Both the position numbers and the translations under genes were made by a program. 64,000 bases of DNA from positions 186,001-250,000 of the forward strand of contig NZ_CP051626.1 of NCBI RefSeq assembly GCF_012844365.1, given 5' to 3'. Below, in pieces: positions 14,476 through 22,945 of the stretch (positions are counted from its first letter, which is position 1; every line of letters begins with the position of its first letter). The stretch is from Brevibacterium sp. 'Marine' (GTDB lineage: Bacteria; Actinomycetota; Actinomycetes; Actinomycetales; Brevibacteriaceae). The notes beneath the pieces were generated by a model. It did no database searches and had not been told where the DNA came from. It saw only the letters and a program-made list of their open reading frames with translations.

Positions 14476-15219
14476 ATGCCGACAGACGATGACGTCCCGG
14501 TCGTATTGCTCCACGGGGTCGGTCTCGACCGCACGGTATGGTCACGGGTCGAAGCACTGCTGCCCAGGAACGCCTCAGCGATCGACCTGCCCGGACACGG
14601 TGCGCAGCCGCCACTAACCGCACCCACGGACCTGGCGGCGATGGCATCCGATGTGCTCGCACGGATACCGGCCGGTCAGGTGCACCTCGTGGGATTCTCC
14701 CTCGGATCGCTCGTCGCCCAGCAGATTGCGATCGAGGAGCCGGTGCGCGTGCGCAGCCTCACCTGCGTGAGCTCCGTGTGCGCTCGCACGCAGGAGGAAT
14801 CTGCTGCGGTGCAGGGGCGACTCGACGGAGCGGAGTCGGACTTCCGCGGCAGCATGGAACGAGCACTCGACCGGTGGTTCCCGGAAGAAGAGGAAGGTAC
14901 CGAGGCGCTGCGGGACGAGACGCATTCTGTGCTTCTGGCCAACGACCCCGAATCCTACCGCCACGCCTATGCCGTCTTCGCCACGGGCGACCGGGAGCTC
15001 GAATCGAAGCTGAGTGCGATCACCGCACCGACCCTGGCGATCACCGGCGAACTCGACCCGGGCTCGACTCCGGAGATGAGCGAGAGGATCGCGAACCGGA
15101 TTCCGGACACACAGGTCGCCATCGTCTCCGGCGCCCGGCACATGCTGCCCGTCACTCACCCCGAGGTGCTCACCGATCACCTCCGCGCCCTGATCAACCA
15201 CACAGAAGGGAGTCGATGA
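14476..15219 (+). CDS. Alpha/beta hydrolase (TgnD-like candidate)
   Basis: This 247-residue alpha/beta hydrolase has an oxyanion-hole motif LLHGVGLDRTVW, IDLPGHGAQPPL, the nucleophile elbow VGFSLGSLVAQ (catalytic Ser), an acid residue in ITGELDPGSTPEMSERI and the His in GARHMLPVTHPE. In trigonelline catabolism an alpha/beta hydrolase (TgnD) breaks the N-methylformamido-methylene-succinate to succinic semialdehyde, methylamine, formate and CO2; the operon context suggests a similar deformylating or decarboxylating hydrolysis here. That assignment is inference. The start is 15 bp after the upstream stop, and the stop overlaps the next gene's start. Confidence 0.87.
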   Translation: MPTDDDVPVVLLHGVGLDRTVWSRVEALLPRNASAIDLPGHGAQPPLTAPTDLAAMASDVLARIPAGQVHLVGFSLGSLVAQQIAIEEPVRVRSLTCVSSVCARTQEESAAVQGRLDGAESDFRGSMERALDRWFPEEEEGTEALRDETHSVLLANDPESYRHAYAVFATGDRELESKLSAITAPTLAITGELDPGSTPEMSERIANRIPDTQVAIVSGARHMLPVTHPEVLTDHLRALINHTEGSR

Positions 15220-16700
15220 TGACTACGCGACTCGACCATTTCATCGGAGGGGAGCATCGCGCACCCGCCGACGGGGAATACCTCGAGAGCACGAATCCTG
15301 CGACCCTTGAGACGCTCTACAGCTTCGCTCGCGGCACAGGCGCCGATATCGCACAGGCAGTTGAGGCCGCTCAGCGAGCCTTCGACTCGACCGCTTGGCA
15401 GCGGACCACGCCGACGCAGCGAGGGCACCTGCTGCGTCGATTCGGCGACCTCATCGGGCAGAACGCCGAGGAGCTCGCCCGTTTTGAGAGTCAGGACAAC
15501 GGCAAGCTCCTGCGCGAGATGAAGGGGCAGCTGCAGGGTCTGCCCGAATACCTCTACTACTATGCGGGACTGGCCGATAAGGTGCAGGGATCGCAGATCC
15601 CGACGAATTCGCCCGAAGTCATCAATTTCACTCAGCGGGAAGCGCTCGGCGTCGTCGGACTCATCACGCCGTGGAATTCGCCGATGACTTTGACGATCTC
15701 GAAGCTTGCACCGGCACTGGCGGCGGGCAATACCACGGTCATCAAGCCGAGCGAATACACCTCGCGAACGATTCTGCGCCTGGCCGAACTCGCGGACGAG
15801 GCCGGATTCCCCGCCGGTGCCGTCAACGTCGTCACCGGCCTCGGCGCCGAGGCGGGACAGGCCCTCGTCGACGCACCGCAGCTGGCGAAGATCTCATTCA
15901 CCGGCTCGACCCGGACGGGTTCGGCCATCGCCAAGTCCGCAGCTGGCCGCTTCATCGGATCGACGCTCGAACTAGGTGGAAAGTCTCCGAACATCGTCTT
16001 CGACGATGCAAATGTGTCCAATGCGGCGATGGGCGTCATCGCCGGCATCTTCGCCGCAGCCGGACAGACCTGTATCGCCGGGTCTCGAGTCTTCGTCCAG
16101 CGCGGGGTTTACGACGAACTGCTCGAAAAGGTCACCGCTCGGGCGGCATCGATCGTCATCGGCGATCCCATGGCCGATGACACCGAGCTCGGACCGCTCG
16201 CCTTCGCGGCTCAGCGTGACAAGGTCGAAGAGTACGTCCGCCTCGGCGAGGGAGAAGGCGGACAGATCGCCTACGGCGGCAATCGTCCCGAAGTCGGTCT
16301 GCCCGGGTACTTCTTCGAACCGACCGTGCTCACGGAGACGACGAACGATATGCGCATCTGCCAGGAGGAGATCTTCGGGCCGGTCGCTGCGATCATGCCC
16401 TTCGACACTGAGGATGAGGTCCTCGGGCTCGCCAACGACACCGAATACGGACTGGCCGCCGGGGTGTGGACGCAGAACCTCGCCCGCGGAATGCGGATGT
16501 CGCAGCGACTCGACGCGGGAACTGTGTGGATCAACATGTATCGAGCGATGTCGCCGATGTCCCCTCGCCAGGGATTCAAGAACTCCGGTGTCGGCGTCGA
16601 GCACGGCCTCGAGTCGATGCACGAGTACACCAGGCTCAAGAGCGTATGGATCAACACCGACGAAGGTCCGGTCGCAGATCCTTTCGTGCTGGGCAGGTGA
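15216..16700 (+). CDS. NAD(P)+-dependent aldehyde dehydrogenase
   Basis: This 494-residue aldehyde dehydrogenase has the N-terminal FIGGEHRAPADGEYLES, the cofactor segment GVVGLITPWNSPMTLTISKL, ALAAGNTTVIKPSEYTS, FTGSTRTGSAIA, the general base Glu in LELGGKSPNIVFDDA, and the nucleophilic Cys in AAGQTCIAGSRVFVQ. In the C-terminal part EEIFGPVAAIMPFD is intact. It should oxidise an aldehyde or hemiacetal formed by ring cleavage (TgnC-like lactone dehydrogenase or a semialdehyde dehydrogenase). The ATG at 15216 overlaps the preceding stop; the in-frame ATG at 15219 is an alternative. Confidence 0.93.
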   Translation: MMTTRLDHFIGGEHRAPADGEYLESTNPATLETLYSFARGTGADIAQAVEAAQRAFDSTAWQRTTPTQRGHLLRRFGDLIGQNAEELARFESQDNGKLLREMKGQLQGLPEYLYYYAGLADKVQGSQIPTNSPEVINFTQREALGVVGLITPWNSPMTLTISKLAPALAAGNTTVIKPSEYTSRTILRLAELADEAGFPAGAVNVVTGLGAEAGQALVDAPQLAKISFTGSTRTGSAIAKSAAGRFIGSTLELGGKSPNIVFDDANVSNAAMGVIAGIFAAAGQTCIAGSRVFVQRGVYDELLEKVTARAASIVIGDPMADDTELGPLAFAAQRDKVEEYVRLGEGEGGQIAYGGNRPEVGLPGYFFEPTVLTETTNDMRICQEEIFGPVAAIMPFDTEDEVLGLANDTEYGLAAGVWTQNLARGMRMSQRLDAGTVWINMYRAMSPMSPRQGFKNSGVGVEHGLESMHEYTRLKSVWINTDEGPVADPFVLGR

Positions 16701-16704
16701 GACG

Positions 16705-16926
16705 ATGCCGCTCATCGATATCTCAATCGCGAAGGGACGCACTCCCGAACAGCTGCGCGCCCTCATCGCTGGGGTCCATGAAGTCGCCGCGGAGACGACG
16801 GGAGCCGCCGACGAGAACATCACCGTCATCGTTCGCGAAGTCGAGAAGGACCTCTGGTCGCGGACGAACACGACGATCACCGAACGCGAGAGCACCGCGT
16901 CCGGTACACAGGTCAGCACCGGCTGA
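16705..16926 (+). CDS. 4-oxalocrotonate tautomerase family protein
   Basis: This 73-residue protein begins MPLIDISIAKGRTPEQLRAL, so Pro-1 after Met removal can act as the catalytic base of the tautomerase superfamily. It continues IAGVHEVAAETTGAADENIT and VIVREVEKDLWS, matching the 62-residue monomer plus a short disordered Thr/Ser tail. Tautomerases move double bonds in enol or keto acids or decarboxylate and dehalogenate, which fits an unsaturated ring-opened intermediate. It starts 4 bp after the aldehyde dehydrogenase stop and is clearly in the same operon. Confidence 0.85.
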   Translation: MPLIDISIAKGRTPEQLRALIAGVHEVAAETTGAADENITVIVREVEKDLWSRTNTTITERESTASGTQVSTG

Positions 16927-16938
16927 GTACCGCCTCGG

Positions 16939-16980
16939 CGATCACACATTACTGAAGAACGATCACACATCACTGAAGAA
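16939..16980. repeat. 21-bp tandem repeat before the monooxygenase gene
   Basis: CGATCACACAT[T/C]ACTGAAGAA occurs twice in tandem (16939-16959 and 16960-16980) in the 96-bp gap between the tautomerase and the monooxygenase. The copies differ by one base. It might affect message stability or hold a regulatory site, or be a neutral slippage product. Confidence 0.75.
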
Positions 16981-17022
16981 CATGTCGGAGGCACAGAGGC
17001 CTCCGCTGGGAAAGGAACCATC

Positions 17023-18069
17023 ATGCGCTTTTCACTCTTCCTGCACATGGAACGCTGGGACGACTCGATCAGCCCTCAAGAGCATTGGAAGAACCTCGTC
17101 GAGCTCGTCAAGATCGCCGAAGCCGGAGGTTTCGGCACTGTCTGGATCGGTGAGCACCACTCGATGGAGTACGTCTCCTCGCCGAGCCCGATGCCGCAGC
17201 TGGCCTACCTGGCTGCCGAGACGTCGACGATCCGACTGGGATCGGGCACGATCATCGCCCCGTTCTGGCATCCGCTGCGTGCGGCGGGCGAAGTTGCGCT
17301 GCTCGATGTTCTCAGCGGCGGCCGGGCCGAAGTCGGCATCGCCCGCGGTGCCTACCAGTTCGAGTTCAACCGCATGGCCGGCGGCATGCCCGCAGCCGAC
17401 GGCGGCGAATATCTGCGTGAACTCGTTCCGGCGATGAAGGAACTGCTCCAAGGTGACTACGCCCATGAGGGCAAGCATTGGCAGTTCCCCGTCTCCACGG
17501 CCGTGCCGAAGCCGGTGCAGACCCCGACTCCTCCGATCTGGCTGGCCGCCCGCAGCCCCGAGACTCACGACTTCGCCGTCGCTAACGGCTGCAACGTCCA
17601 GGTCACGCCGCTGATGAAGGACGACCGTGAGGTCGAAGATTTGATGAACAAGTTCAACACCGCGGTCGCCGCCCATCCCGAGGTCGAGAAGCGCCCGGAG
17701 ATCATGGTGCTGCGCCACACCTACGTCCATTCCCCCGATGAGCCGGAAGGCTGGAAAGTGGGGGCCGCAGGGGTGAACAAGTACTACCGGACGTTCTCGT
17801 CGTGGGCCTTCGGGAAGAAGGACCCCGTCGACGGGTTCCTCGACCCGACTCCGGAGGAGAACTTCGCCGACCGCCCCGAATTCGAGCTCGAGTCACTGCA
17901 TAAGTCGGCGATGATCGGCACCCCCGCGGAGGTGACCGAACGCATCCGCCACTACGAGGATCTCGGTTACGACGAGTACAGCTTCTGGTCGGACAATGCG
18001 CTCAGCCATGATGAGAAGAAAGCGTCACTGCAGCTCTTCATCGATGAGGTGGTTCCGAACTTCCGGTGA
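17023..18069 (+). CDS. Luciferase-like (LLM class) flavin-dependent monooxygenase
   Basis: This 348-residue protein is a bacterial-luciferase-fold monooxygenase: MRFSLFLHMERWDDSISPQE, the EAGGFGTVWIGEHHS strand-turn, IRLGSGTIIAPFWHPLRAAG, EVALLDVLSGGRAEVGIARG with the flavin-binding GR-x5-ARG region, and a C-terminal SAMIGTPAEVTERIRHYEDL. Such oxygenases use reduced flavin from a separate reductase; here the fused flavin reductase at 12100-13059 is the obvious partner. In trigonelline and pyridine degradation, LLM oxygenases insert oxygen to open the ring between C2 and C3. GGGAAAGGA precedes the ATG. It is the last gene of the operon, followed by a terminator. Confidence 0.92.
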   Translation: MRFSLFLHMERWDDSISPQEHWKNLVELVKIAEAGGFGTVWIGEHHSMEYVSSPSPMPQLAYLAAETSTIRLGSGTIIAPFWHPLRAAGEVALLDVLSGGRAEVGIARGAYQFEFNRMAGGMPAADGGEYLRELVPAMKELLQGDYAHEGKHWQFPVSTAVPKPVQTPTPPIWLAARSPETHDFAVANGCNVQVTPLMKDDREVEDLMNKFNTAVAAHPEVEKRPEIMVLRHTYVHSPDEPEGWKVGAAGVNKYYRTFSSWAFGKKDPVDGFLDPTPEENFADRPEFELESLHKSAMIGTPAEVTERIRHYEDLGYDEYSFWSDNALSHDEKKASLQLFIDEVVPNFR

Positions 18070-18141
18070 GAACTGAGGGTCGACGACCCGGTGGAGTGGT
18101 GATCCGCCGGGCCGGGACGGTCCAATTGCCGCGGTGACGTA

Positions 18142-18180
18142 AAAGGTGGTCCCAGACTTGCAAGGTCTGAGACCGCCTTT
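18142..18180 (+). terminator. Terminator of the ring-opening operon
   Basis: AAAGGTGGTC-C-CAGAC pairs with GTCTG-A-GACCGCCTTT across a short TTGCAAG loop, with A- and T-tracts at the stem base (18142-18180). This symmetrical hairpin about 70 bp after the monooxygenase stop is a good intrinsic terminator, possibly working in both directions. Confidence 0.7.
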
Positions 18181-18348
18181 CGTCATGTTCGAGGGTGCTT
18201 AGACGTGCAGGCGGCTGCGCAGGTCGCTGCCGATCGCTGTCCGTGGGCGGCGAGGAATGTGAAAAGAATTGGACCCTTCACCATAGGTTTCGATCCGCTG
18301 GTGGCCCCAACCAGCCGCCGTCGATCTCTACATTCGCGTTTCGGGGTA
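18181..18348. other. Gene-free spacer between two terminators
   Basis: Together with its flanking hairpins this makes up the 377-bp gap between convergent genes. Short open frames exist on both strands but none has a ribosome site, codon bias or recognisable motif. I see no RNA gene. Confidence 0.5.
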
Positions 18349-18390
18349 GAGAAGACGCCGTGATCGATGACGTGATCACGGCGTCTTCTC
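18349..18390. terminator. Perfect 17-bp hairpin
   Basis: GAGAAGACGCCGTGATC (18349-18365) and GATCACGGCGTCTTCTC (18374-18390) are perfectly complementary around an 8-base loop. It lies 3' of the leftward isochorismatase gene and 3' of the rightward operon, so it can terminate either. Confidence 0.65.
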
Positions 18391-18446
18391 CATAGTCCCT
18401 CAGCTGGGTCAGCGCTGGGTTGCCGGGACAGTAGGGATTCGACGTA

Positions 18447-19019
18447 TCAGGAGTCTATGAGCTCGGCGGTTGTGGTCAGAGTGACCATCGGACTGAGCGC
18501 GTCAAGGATGTCGAGGGTCTGCACATGGAGCTCCTCGGTAGCGCCGGCACAAGCATCGGTGACGAGTGTGATTGTCTTGCCGGCGTCGGCCGCTGCCAGA
18601 ACGGTAGAGAGAACACAGCATTCTGTGGCGACCCCGCAGGCTATAAGGTGTTGTGCATCCGCGGTCAGCGATTCCAGTTCGTCGCCCCATTTTCCGAAAG
18701 TCGGGAGTGTGACGATGTTATCCGCTTCAGATACCGGCAGGGTGATGTCCCAGGCTGGGTCATCCTCATCGACGCGAAAGCTGTTCCATCGGTCGTAGTA
18801 GCCTGACCAGCTCCCCTGTTCCGCAGGATCTCGAACAAAGCGTGTCCAGATGATCCGTTCCGGAAGTTCAGCAGCCAATGCGGAGACTTTGTCAGCAGTT
18901 GCGTCGTACCCGGCCACCTGCCAAGGACTGCCGTCGTCACGGAACGCGACCTGCATGTCAATGATGACAAGGGCAGAGCCAGGGACACGAGCTGTCTGAG
19001 GAGTCCTATTCGCCGTCAA
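18447..19019 (-). CDS. Isochorismatase/cysteine hydrolase family protein
   Basis: This 190-residue protein has the cysteine-hydrolase layout: ALVIIDMQVAFRDDG with the catalytic Asp, a lysine in FGKWGDELESL, and the nucleophilic Cys region LIACGVATECCVLSTVLAAA followed by DAGKTITLVTDACAGATEEL. Family members hydrolyse vinyl ethers, amides such as nicotinamide or N-carbamoylsarcosine, or maleamate. Its ATG overlaps the NCS1 permease stop (ATGA, 19016-19019). A nitrogenous substrate imported by that permease and hydrolysed here is therefore a reasonable inference. Confidence 0.87.
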   Translation of the reverse strand: MTANRTPQTARVPGSALVIIDMQVAFRDDGSPWQVAGYDATADKVSALAAELPERIIWTRFVRDPAEQGSWSGYYDRWNSFRVDEDDPAWDITLPVSEADNIVTLPTFGKWGDELESLTADAQHLIACGVATECCVLSTVLAAADAGKTITLVTDACAGATEELHVQTLDILDALSPMVTLTTTAELIDS

Positions 19020-20500
19020 TCCAGCACCGCCTCTTCTGAGGTGTGTCCCGCCGGCGCAGAGTCGGCAGACCGCCTGGCCTGTTCGGGTTCAGCGGGGATC
19101 GAATCTGCTGCGCTGACGGTCGACCGATGAGATGAAAGCGGAGGCAGATATCTAAGCAATCCGAAGGCGATGGCACTGCCGATCGCACCCGCGATATACG
19201 CGACATCTCCCCAGGACGCAGTCGCGTCAGCCAGGGGTCCGACCCACAGTGTGGTGTTCCAGAACAACGAGGAGACTGCGCAGCCGATGATCCAGGCGAG
19301 GAACCCCCATTCGACGCGTCGCTTTCTGTCGAACAGCTCCGCAGTGGCCGCGGCGCCGTAGCGGATCGATCGCGTGAAGTAGTCGAGAAGCAGGACGGTG
19401 CTGAAGGGAACGACAAGGTAGGCGAGCAGAAGGAGGAAGTCGTAGAAGCTGCCATACGGGTCGCCCTGCATCCACAGAGCGATGCCGAGACTGAGGGCAG
19501 CTGTGACTGCAACTCCGAGAGCTCTGCTCACCGGAATTCCGATCGTCAGCAGGGAGATCGAACCGCCGTAGAGATTCATTGCACTGACCGGCAATGTTGA
19601 GAGTACAACCGTGAGCATTGCGACTGGCGCCCAGGAGCCGGTGAGTTCGCTCAGCGCTTCGATGGCACCGAGCTCACCGGCAAAGCTCGAGACGAGCACC
19701 CCGATACCGCCGAGCCACATAAGAGAGATGAAGCTTCCGCCAGTGGTGAAAAGGGCCACCTTAGTATGAGATTCGGTTCGCGGGAGGTAGCGGGAGAAGT
19801 CAGAGGCAAATGGGGTCCACGTCATCACGTACGCGAAGAAGAAGCCGGCAAAGGTGATCCAGCTGGCCCAGTCTCCCTGGAGGATGGCGGCATTCGCGTT
19901 GAGTTCCAGACCGACATCGACCTTCTGCACGGAAAGAACGGTGATGACTGCGAAGAGGACTGCGAGAACGATGCTCGCATATTTGTTGATCACATGGATG
20001 AGATTGTGCCCCCAGACCGCGAATACTGCCTGCACCAGATAAATGGCTATGGCGCCTGTCCAAAAGGGGATGTCGACGAGGGTTTGAAGGGCGAGAACTG
20101 CGAAGACTGTGTTGACGGCCGTCCACCCCATTGCCGACACGATCGTGAGCAGGGCAATGGGAACGTAATTCGCGTAATAGCCCATAGGGCCGCGTCCCTG
20201 AACCTGCTGTGGCACACCGAGTTTCGCTCCGATCCCGGCAAGCACTCCCATGACCACAGCTCCGAGCAGTGAACCGACGGCCACAGCGCTAAGGCCTTCG
20301 ACGACGCTGAGGTTGAATGAAGCTGAGAAGAATCCCGAAACCATCACGGCGAGGACCATATTGGCTGCGAACCACAACGTGAATTGCTGTCGAGGGTGTC
20401 CATGCCGTTCACTCTCAGGGATCTCCTCGGTCCCGAAAGGTTCGGCCTTTGTCAGGGAATTGCCATAAGAAGGGCTAGGGCTGCTGGGCGGCGTCGACAT
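19016..20500 (-). CDS. NCS1-type (cytosine/purine permease family) transporter
   Basis: This 494-residue protein has about 12 membrane segments. After an N-terminal tail it starts HPRQQFTLWFAANMVLAVMV, then LLGAVVMGVLAGIGAKLGVP followed by QQVQGRGPMGYYANYVPIAL, with the GPMGYY-type motif of the cytosine/allantoin branch. Later SDFSRYLPRTESHTKVALFT is the conserved NCS1 segment. It should take up a nucleobase, hydantoin or related heterocycle with Na+ or H+. It lies 128 bp downstream of the GntR gene on the same strand and overlaps the hydrolase gene. Confidence 0.9.
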   Translation of the reverse strand: MSTPPSSPSPSYGNSLTKAEPFGTEEIPESERHGHPRQQFTLWFAANMVLAVMVSGFFSASFNLSVVEGLSAVAVGSLLGAVVMGVLAGIGAKLGVPQQVQGRGPMGYYANYVPIALLTIVSAMGWTAVNTVFAVLALQTLVDIPFWTGAIAIYLVQAVFAVWGHNLIHVINKYASIVLAVLFAVITVLSVQKVDVGLELNANAAILQGDWASWITFAGFFFAYVMTWTPFASDFSRYLPRTESHTKVALFTTGGSFISLMWLGGIGVLVSSFAGELGAIEALSELTGSWAPVAMLTVVLSTLPVSAMNLYGGSISLLTIGIPVSRALGVAVTAALSLGIALWMQGDPYGSFYDFLLLLAYLVVPFSTVLLLDYFTRSIRYGAAATAELFDRKRRVEWGFLAWIIGCAVSSLFWNTTLWVGPLADATASWGDVAYIAGAIGSAIAFGLLRYLPPLSSHRSTVSAADSIPAEPEQARRSADSAPAGHTSEEAVLD

Positions 20501-20628
20501 GATGTCTGTTCCTTTGTTTGCGTCTTTGCAGGTCAGGGCGTGTGCGAGTCAGAAGAAGATGAGTACGAAGAAGACTGAGAGGTGGGATACGCCTGGTCAG
20601 CGGCCAACGGCAGTCGAATAGGTCGGGC

Positions 20629-21309
20629 TCATTCTTCGCGTTCGAGTGAAAGTGTGGTCCGAGTCTGAGGAATGAGAAGCTCCTGGGTCGAAGCGAATAC
20701 ATGCGATCGCATCGTCGTCTCGGCTCCGAATGGATCCTTGTCCTGGATCATCGTGAGGATCTGGCGATGCTCTCTGCTCGAATTAACGGCTCTGCCGGGG
20801 TGTTGGAGAGTCCTGCGCACGAGACGGAAATAGGCGAGCTGATTCATCAGTCGTTCGTACTGCTCGACGAGTTTGGTGTTGTCGGCTCCGGCGACCATGG
20901 TCTGATGAAAGTCCTGCACTTGAGCCGCATAGGTATCCGTGTCCCCTGCGTTCGAGGACACCTCGGATGCGGCGACGATGTCCTCAAGCTGATCGAGCTC
21001 GGGGCATGGTCCGCGTCGTGCCATGAGTGCTGCCGCGAGGCCCTCGAGAACTTCTTTGAGCTGGAAGAGTTCGACTATCTCTCTCCGGCTCGGTTCCCGG
21101 ATGAAGGTGCCGACTTTGGGGCGGATCTCGATAAGGCCCTCGAGTTGCAGTTGTTTGAGGACCTCTCTGATCGGTGTTCGGCTGACGTCGAACTCCTGAG
21201 CGAGAGAGACCTCGGAGAGTGGATTTCCCGGCTCGAGCTCGCCACTCGTGATCTTCGACCGAACACGTTCGAGGAGCGTAAGCGGCGACGGCCCAGGGTT
21301 GGTGTGCAT
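20629..21309 (-). CDS. GntR family regulator, FCD (FadR/VanR) type
   Basis: The 226-residue regulator has an N-terminal winged helix (LLERVRSKITSGELEPGNPL, then SLAQEFDVSRTPIREVLKQL and QLEGLIEIRPKVGTFIREPS) and an all-helical FCD effector domain (VELFQLKEVLEGLAAALMAR, QDFHQTMVAGADNTKLVEQY, HPGRAVNSSREHRQILTMIQ). FCD domains bind organic acids through a metal. Starts are possible at ATG 21309 and ATG 21333; the latter falls inside a TTGCATGCATC palindrome that may be its own operator, so 21309 is preferred. It probably controls the downstream permease and hydrolase, and by shared site sequence possibly the 13.2-kb operon. Confidence 0.9.
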   Translation of the reverse strand: MHTNPGPSPLTLLERVRSKITSGELEPGNPLSEVSLAQEFDVSRTPIREVLKQLQLEGLIEIRPKVGTFIREPSRREIVELFQLKEVLEGLAAALMARRGPCPELDQLEDIVAASEVSSNAGDTDTYAAQVQDFHQTMVAGADNTKLVEQYERLMNQLAYFRLVRRTLQHPGRAVNSSREHRQILTMIQDKDPFGAETTMRSHVFASTQELLIPQTRTTLSLEREE

Positions 21310-21620
21310 ACCTAGATCGTATGTTGCATGCATCACAGAGGTCAAGGCTCGCGGTGAATTTCCTCGAATGCCCATTATATTCGCAGTTGAGAAGTCACTT
21401 TTGCTGTTCAGCAGATTCCTACGATGCTGAGGGGAGTCCGCTCTGCCATGCAACACCGGTAGCGTATTTGCGGGAATCGGGGTGGTGTTCGTGGACGCAG
21501 GGTGAGACTGCCTAAAATGCCTCCGGCACTGTTTCTGCAGGCCGCGACCTGCTGGACCTGCCCGAACTCCGCTGAGGAGGCTGTGGTCTGATTCGGAATC
21601 GGTCCGGCGGCGGACGCAAA
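21310..21620. other. Gene-free region upstream of the GntR gene
   Basis: A TTGCATGCATC palindrome at 21324-21334 resembles the operator half at 13152-13163 and is likely the GntR autoregulatory site. Nothing else in the stretch is recognisable as a gene; base composition is locally lower in GC (about 21340-21420), as expected for a promoter. Confidence 0.5.
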
Positions 21621-21676
21621 GAGTGGTCGCTACCGGATACTCAGCTAGCCTGAGAGTATCCGATTGCGACCACTCA
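21613..21676. terminator. Second copy of the dispersed GGACGCAAA hairpin
   Basis: GAGTGGTCGCTACCGGATACTC pairs with GAGTATCCGATTGCGACCACTC around a short loop, allowing G-T pairs and mismatches. It is preceded by GGACGCAAA as at 10216. It lies just beyond the stop of the leftward formaldehyde dehydrogenase and likely terminates it. Confidence 0.62.
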
Positions 21677-21730
21677 TTGGCGCGAAAGGTCGCGCCAGGA
21701 AGGAGCCGGGCGCGGTCCGCGAAACGTGCC

Positions 21731-22945
21731 TCAGGCAGAGATGAGGCCGTGGGGGTCGAGGACGAACTTCTTCGCCACACCCGAGTCGAAGTCGGCGTAG
21801 CCCTGCGGGGCGTCCTCGAGGCGGATCGGTGTCGCATTGACGTTCTTCGCGATCGAGACCTTGTCGTGGAGGATCGCCTGCATGAGTCCTCGGTTGTACT
21901 TCATCACCGGGCACTGGCCGGTGACGAACACATGCGACTTCGCGAAGCCGAGGCCGAAGCGCATCGACAGCGACCCTTCCTTGGCCGCCTCGTCGGGAGC
22001 CCCCGGATCGCCGGTGACGTAGAGACCGGGGATGCCGAGGCTGCCTCCGGCCCGGGTGATGTCCATGAGCGAGTTGAGCACCGTCGCCGGTGCCTCATGA
22101 CCGGCGTCCTTGCCGTGTCCGCGAGCCTCGAAGCCGACGGCGTCGATGCCGCAGTCGACCTCGGGTTCGCCGAGGATCTGCGCGATCTGATCCTTCGGGT
22201 CGCCCTTTGAGACGTCGACCGTCTCGCACCCGAATCCGCGGGCCTGAGCCAGGCGGTCCTCGTTGAGATCGCCGACGATGACACAGGCCGCACCGAGCAG
22301 CAGCGCCGAGGTGGCCGCTGCGATTCCGACGGGGCCCGCACCGGCGACGTAGACCGTCGAGCCCACCCCGACACCGGCGCTGACGGCACCGTGGAAACCG
22401 GTGGGGAAGATGTCCGAGAGCATCGTGAGGTCGAGGATCTTCTCCATCGCCTGATCCCTGTCCGGGAACTTCAGGACGTTCCAGTCGGCATAGGGCACGA
22501 GCACGTACTCGGCCTGCCCGCCGACCCAGCCGCCCATGTCGACATAGCCGTACGCCGAACCCGGGCGGTCCGGATTGACGTTGAGGCAGATGCCGGTCTT
22601 GCCTTCCTTGCAGTTGCGGCAGCGACCGCACGAGATGTTGAACGGCACCGACACGAGGTCGCCGACACGCACGAACTCGACGTCCCGGCCGACCTCGACG
22701 ACCTCACCGGTGATCTCGTGACCGAGCACGAGGCCCTCCGGGGCAGTCGTGCGGCCCCGGACCATGTGCTGGTCGGAGCCGCAGATGTTCGTCGCCACCG
22801 TCTTGAGGATGACGCCGTGATCGACCTTGCGGCCGATATTGGCGGGATTGACTCCAGGCCCGTCCTTGAGGACGAAGTCCGGGTACTCGGTGTCGATGAC
22901 CTCGACCTTCCCGGGACCTGCATAGCTGATTGCCTTATTGCTCAT
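21731..22945 (-). CDS. fdhA: Zinc-dependent formaldehyde dehydrogenase, glutathione-independent type
   Basis: This 404-residue medium-chain dehydrogenase begins MSNKAISYAGPGKVEVIDTE and carries TNICGSDQHMVRGR (catalytic zinc Cys), LGHEITGEVVEVG, and the structural-zinc loop CGRCRNCKEGKTGIC. The cofactor fold is VYVAGAGPVGIAAATSALLL, followed by VDCGIDAVGFEARGHG. The long loop after the structural zinc (NPDRPGSAYGYVDMGGWVGG) is typical of glutathione-independent formaldehyde dehydrogenases that hold NAD tightly. It should oxidise formaldehyde released by the neighbouring demethylases. The ATG at 22945 follows GGAGG. The LysR gene lies upstream on the same strand and the demethylase operon starts beyond it in the opposite direction. 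Confidence 0.9.
   Translation of the reverse strand: MSNKAISYAGPGKVEVIDTEYPDFVLKDGPGVNPANIGRKVDHGVILKTVATNICGSDQHMVRGRTTAPEGLVLGHEITGEVVEVGRDVEFVRVGDLVSVPFNISCGRCRNCKEGKTGICLNVNPDRPGSAYGYVDMGGWVGGQAEYVLVPYADWNVLKFPDRDQAMEKILDLTMLSDIFPTGFHGAVSAGVGVGSTVYVAGAGPVGIAAATSALLLGAACVIVGDLNEDRLAQARGFGCETVDVSKGDPKDQIAQILGEPEVDCGIDAVGFEARGHGKDAGHEAPATVLNSLMDITRAGGSLGIPGLYVTGDPGAPDEAAKEGSLSMRFGLGFAKSHVFVTGQCPVMKYNRGLMQAILHDKVSIAKNVNATPIRLEDAPQGYADFDSGVAKKFVLDPHGLISA

Noticed and set aside
16939..16980. Tandem 21-mers as the start of a CRISPR or iteron array
   Set aside because: Just two adjacent copies without spacers and no replication gene nearby; simple tandem duplication is enough.
18181..18348. Possible small gene or transposase remnant between the terminators
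   Set aside because: Translations of both strands gave no recognisable motif and there is no ribosome site.
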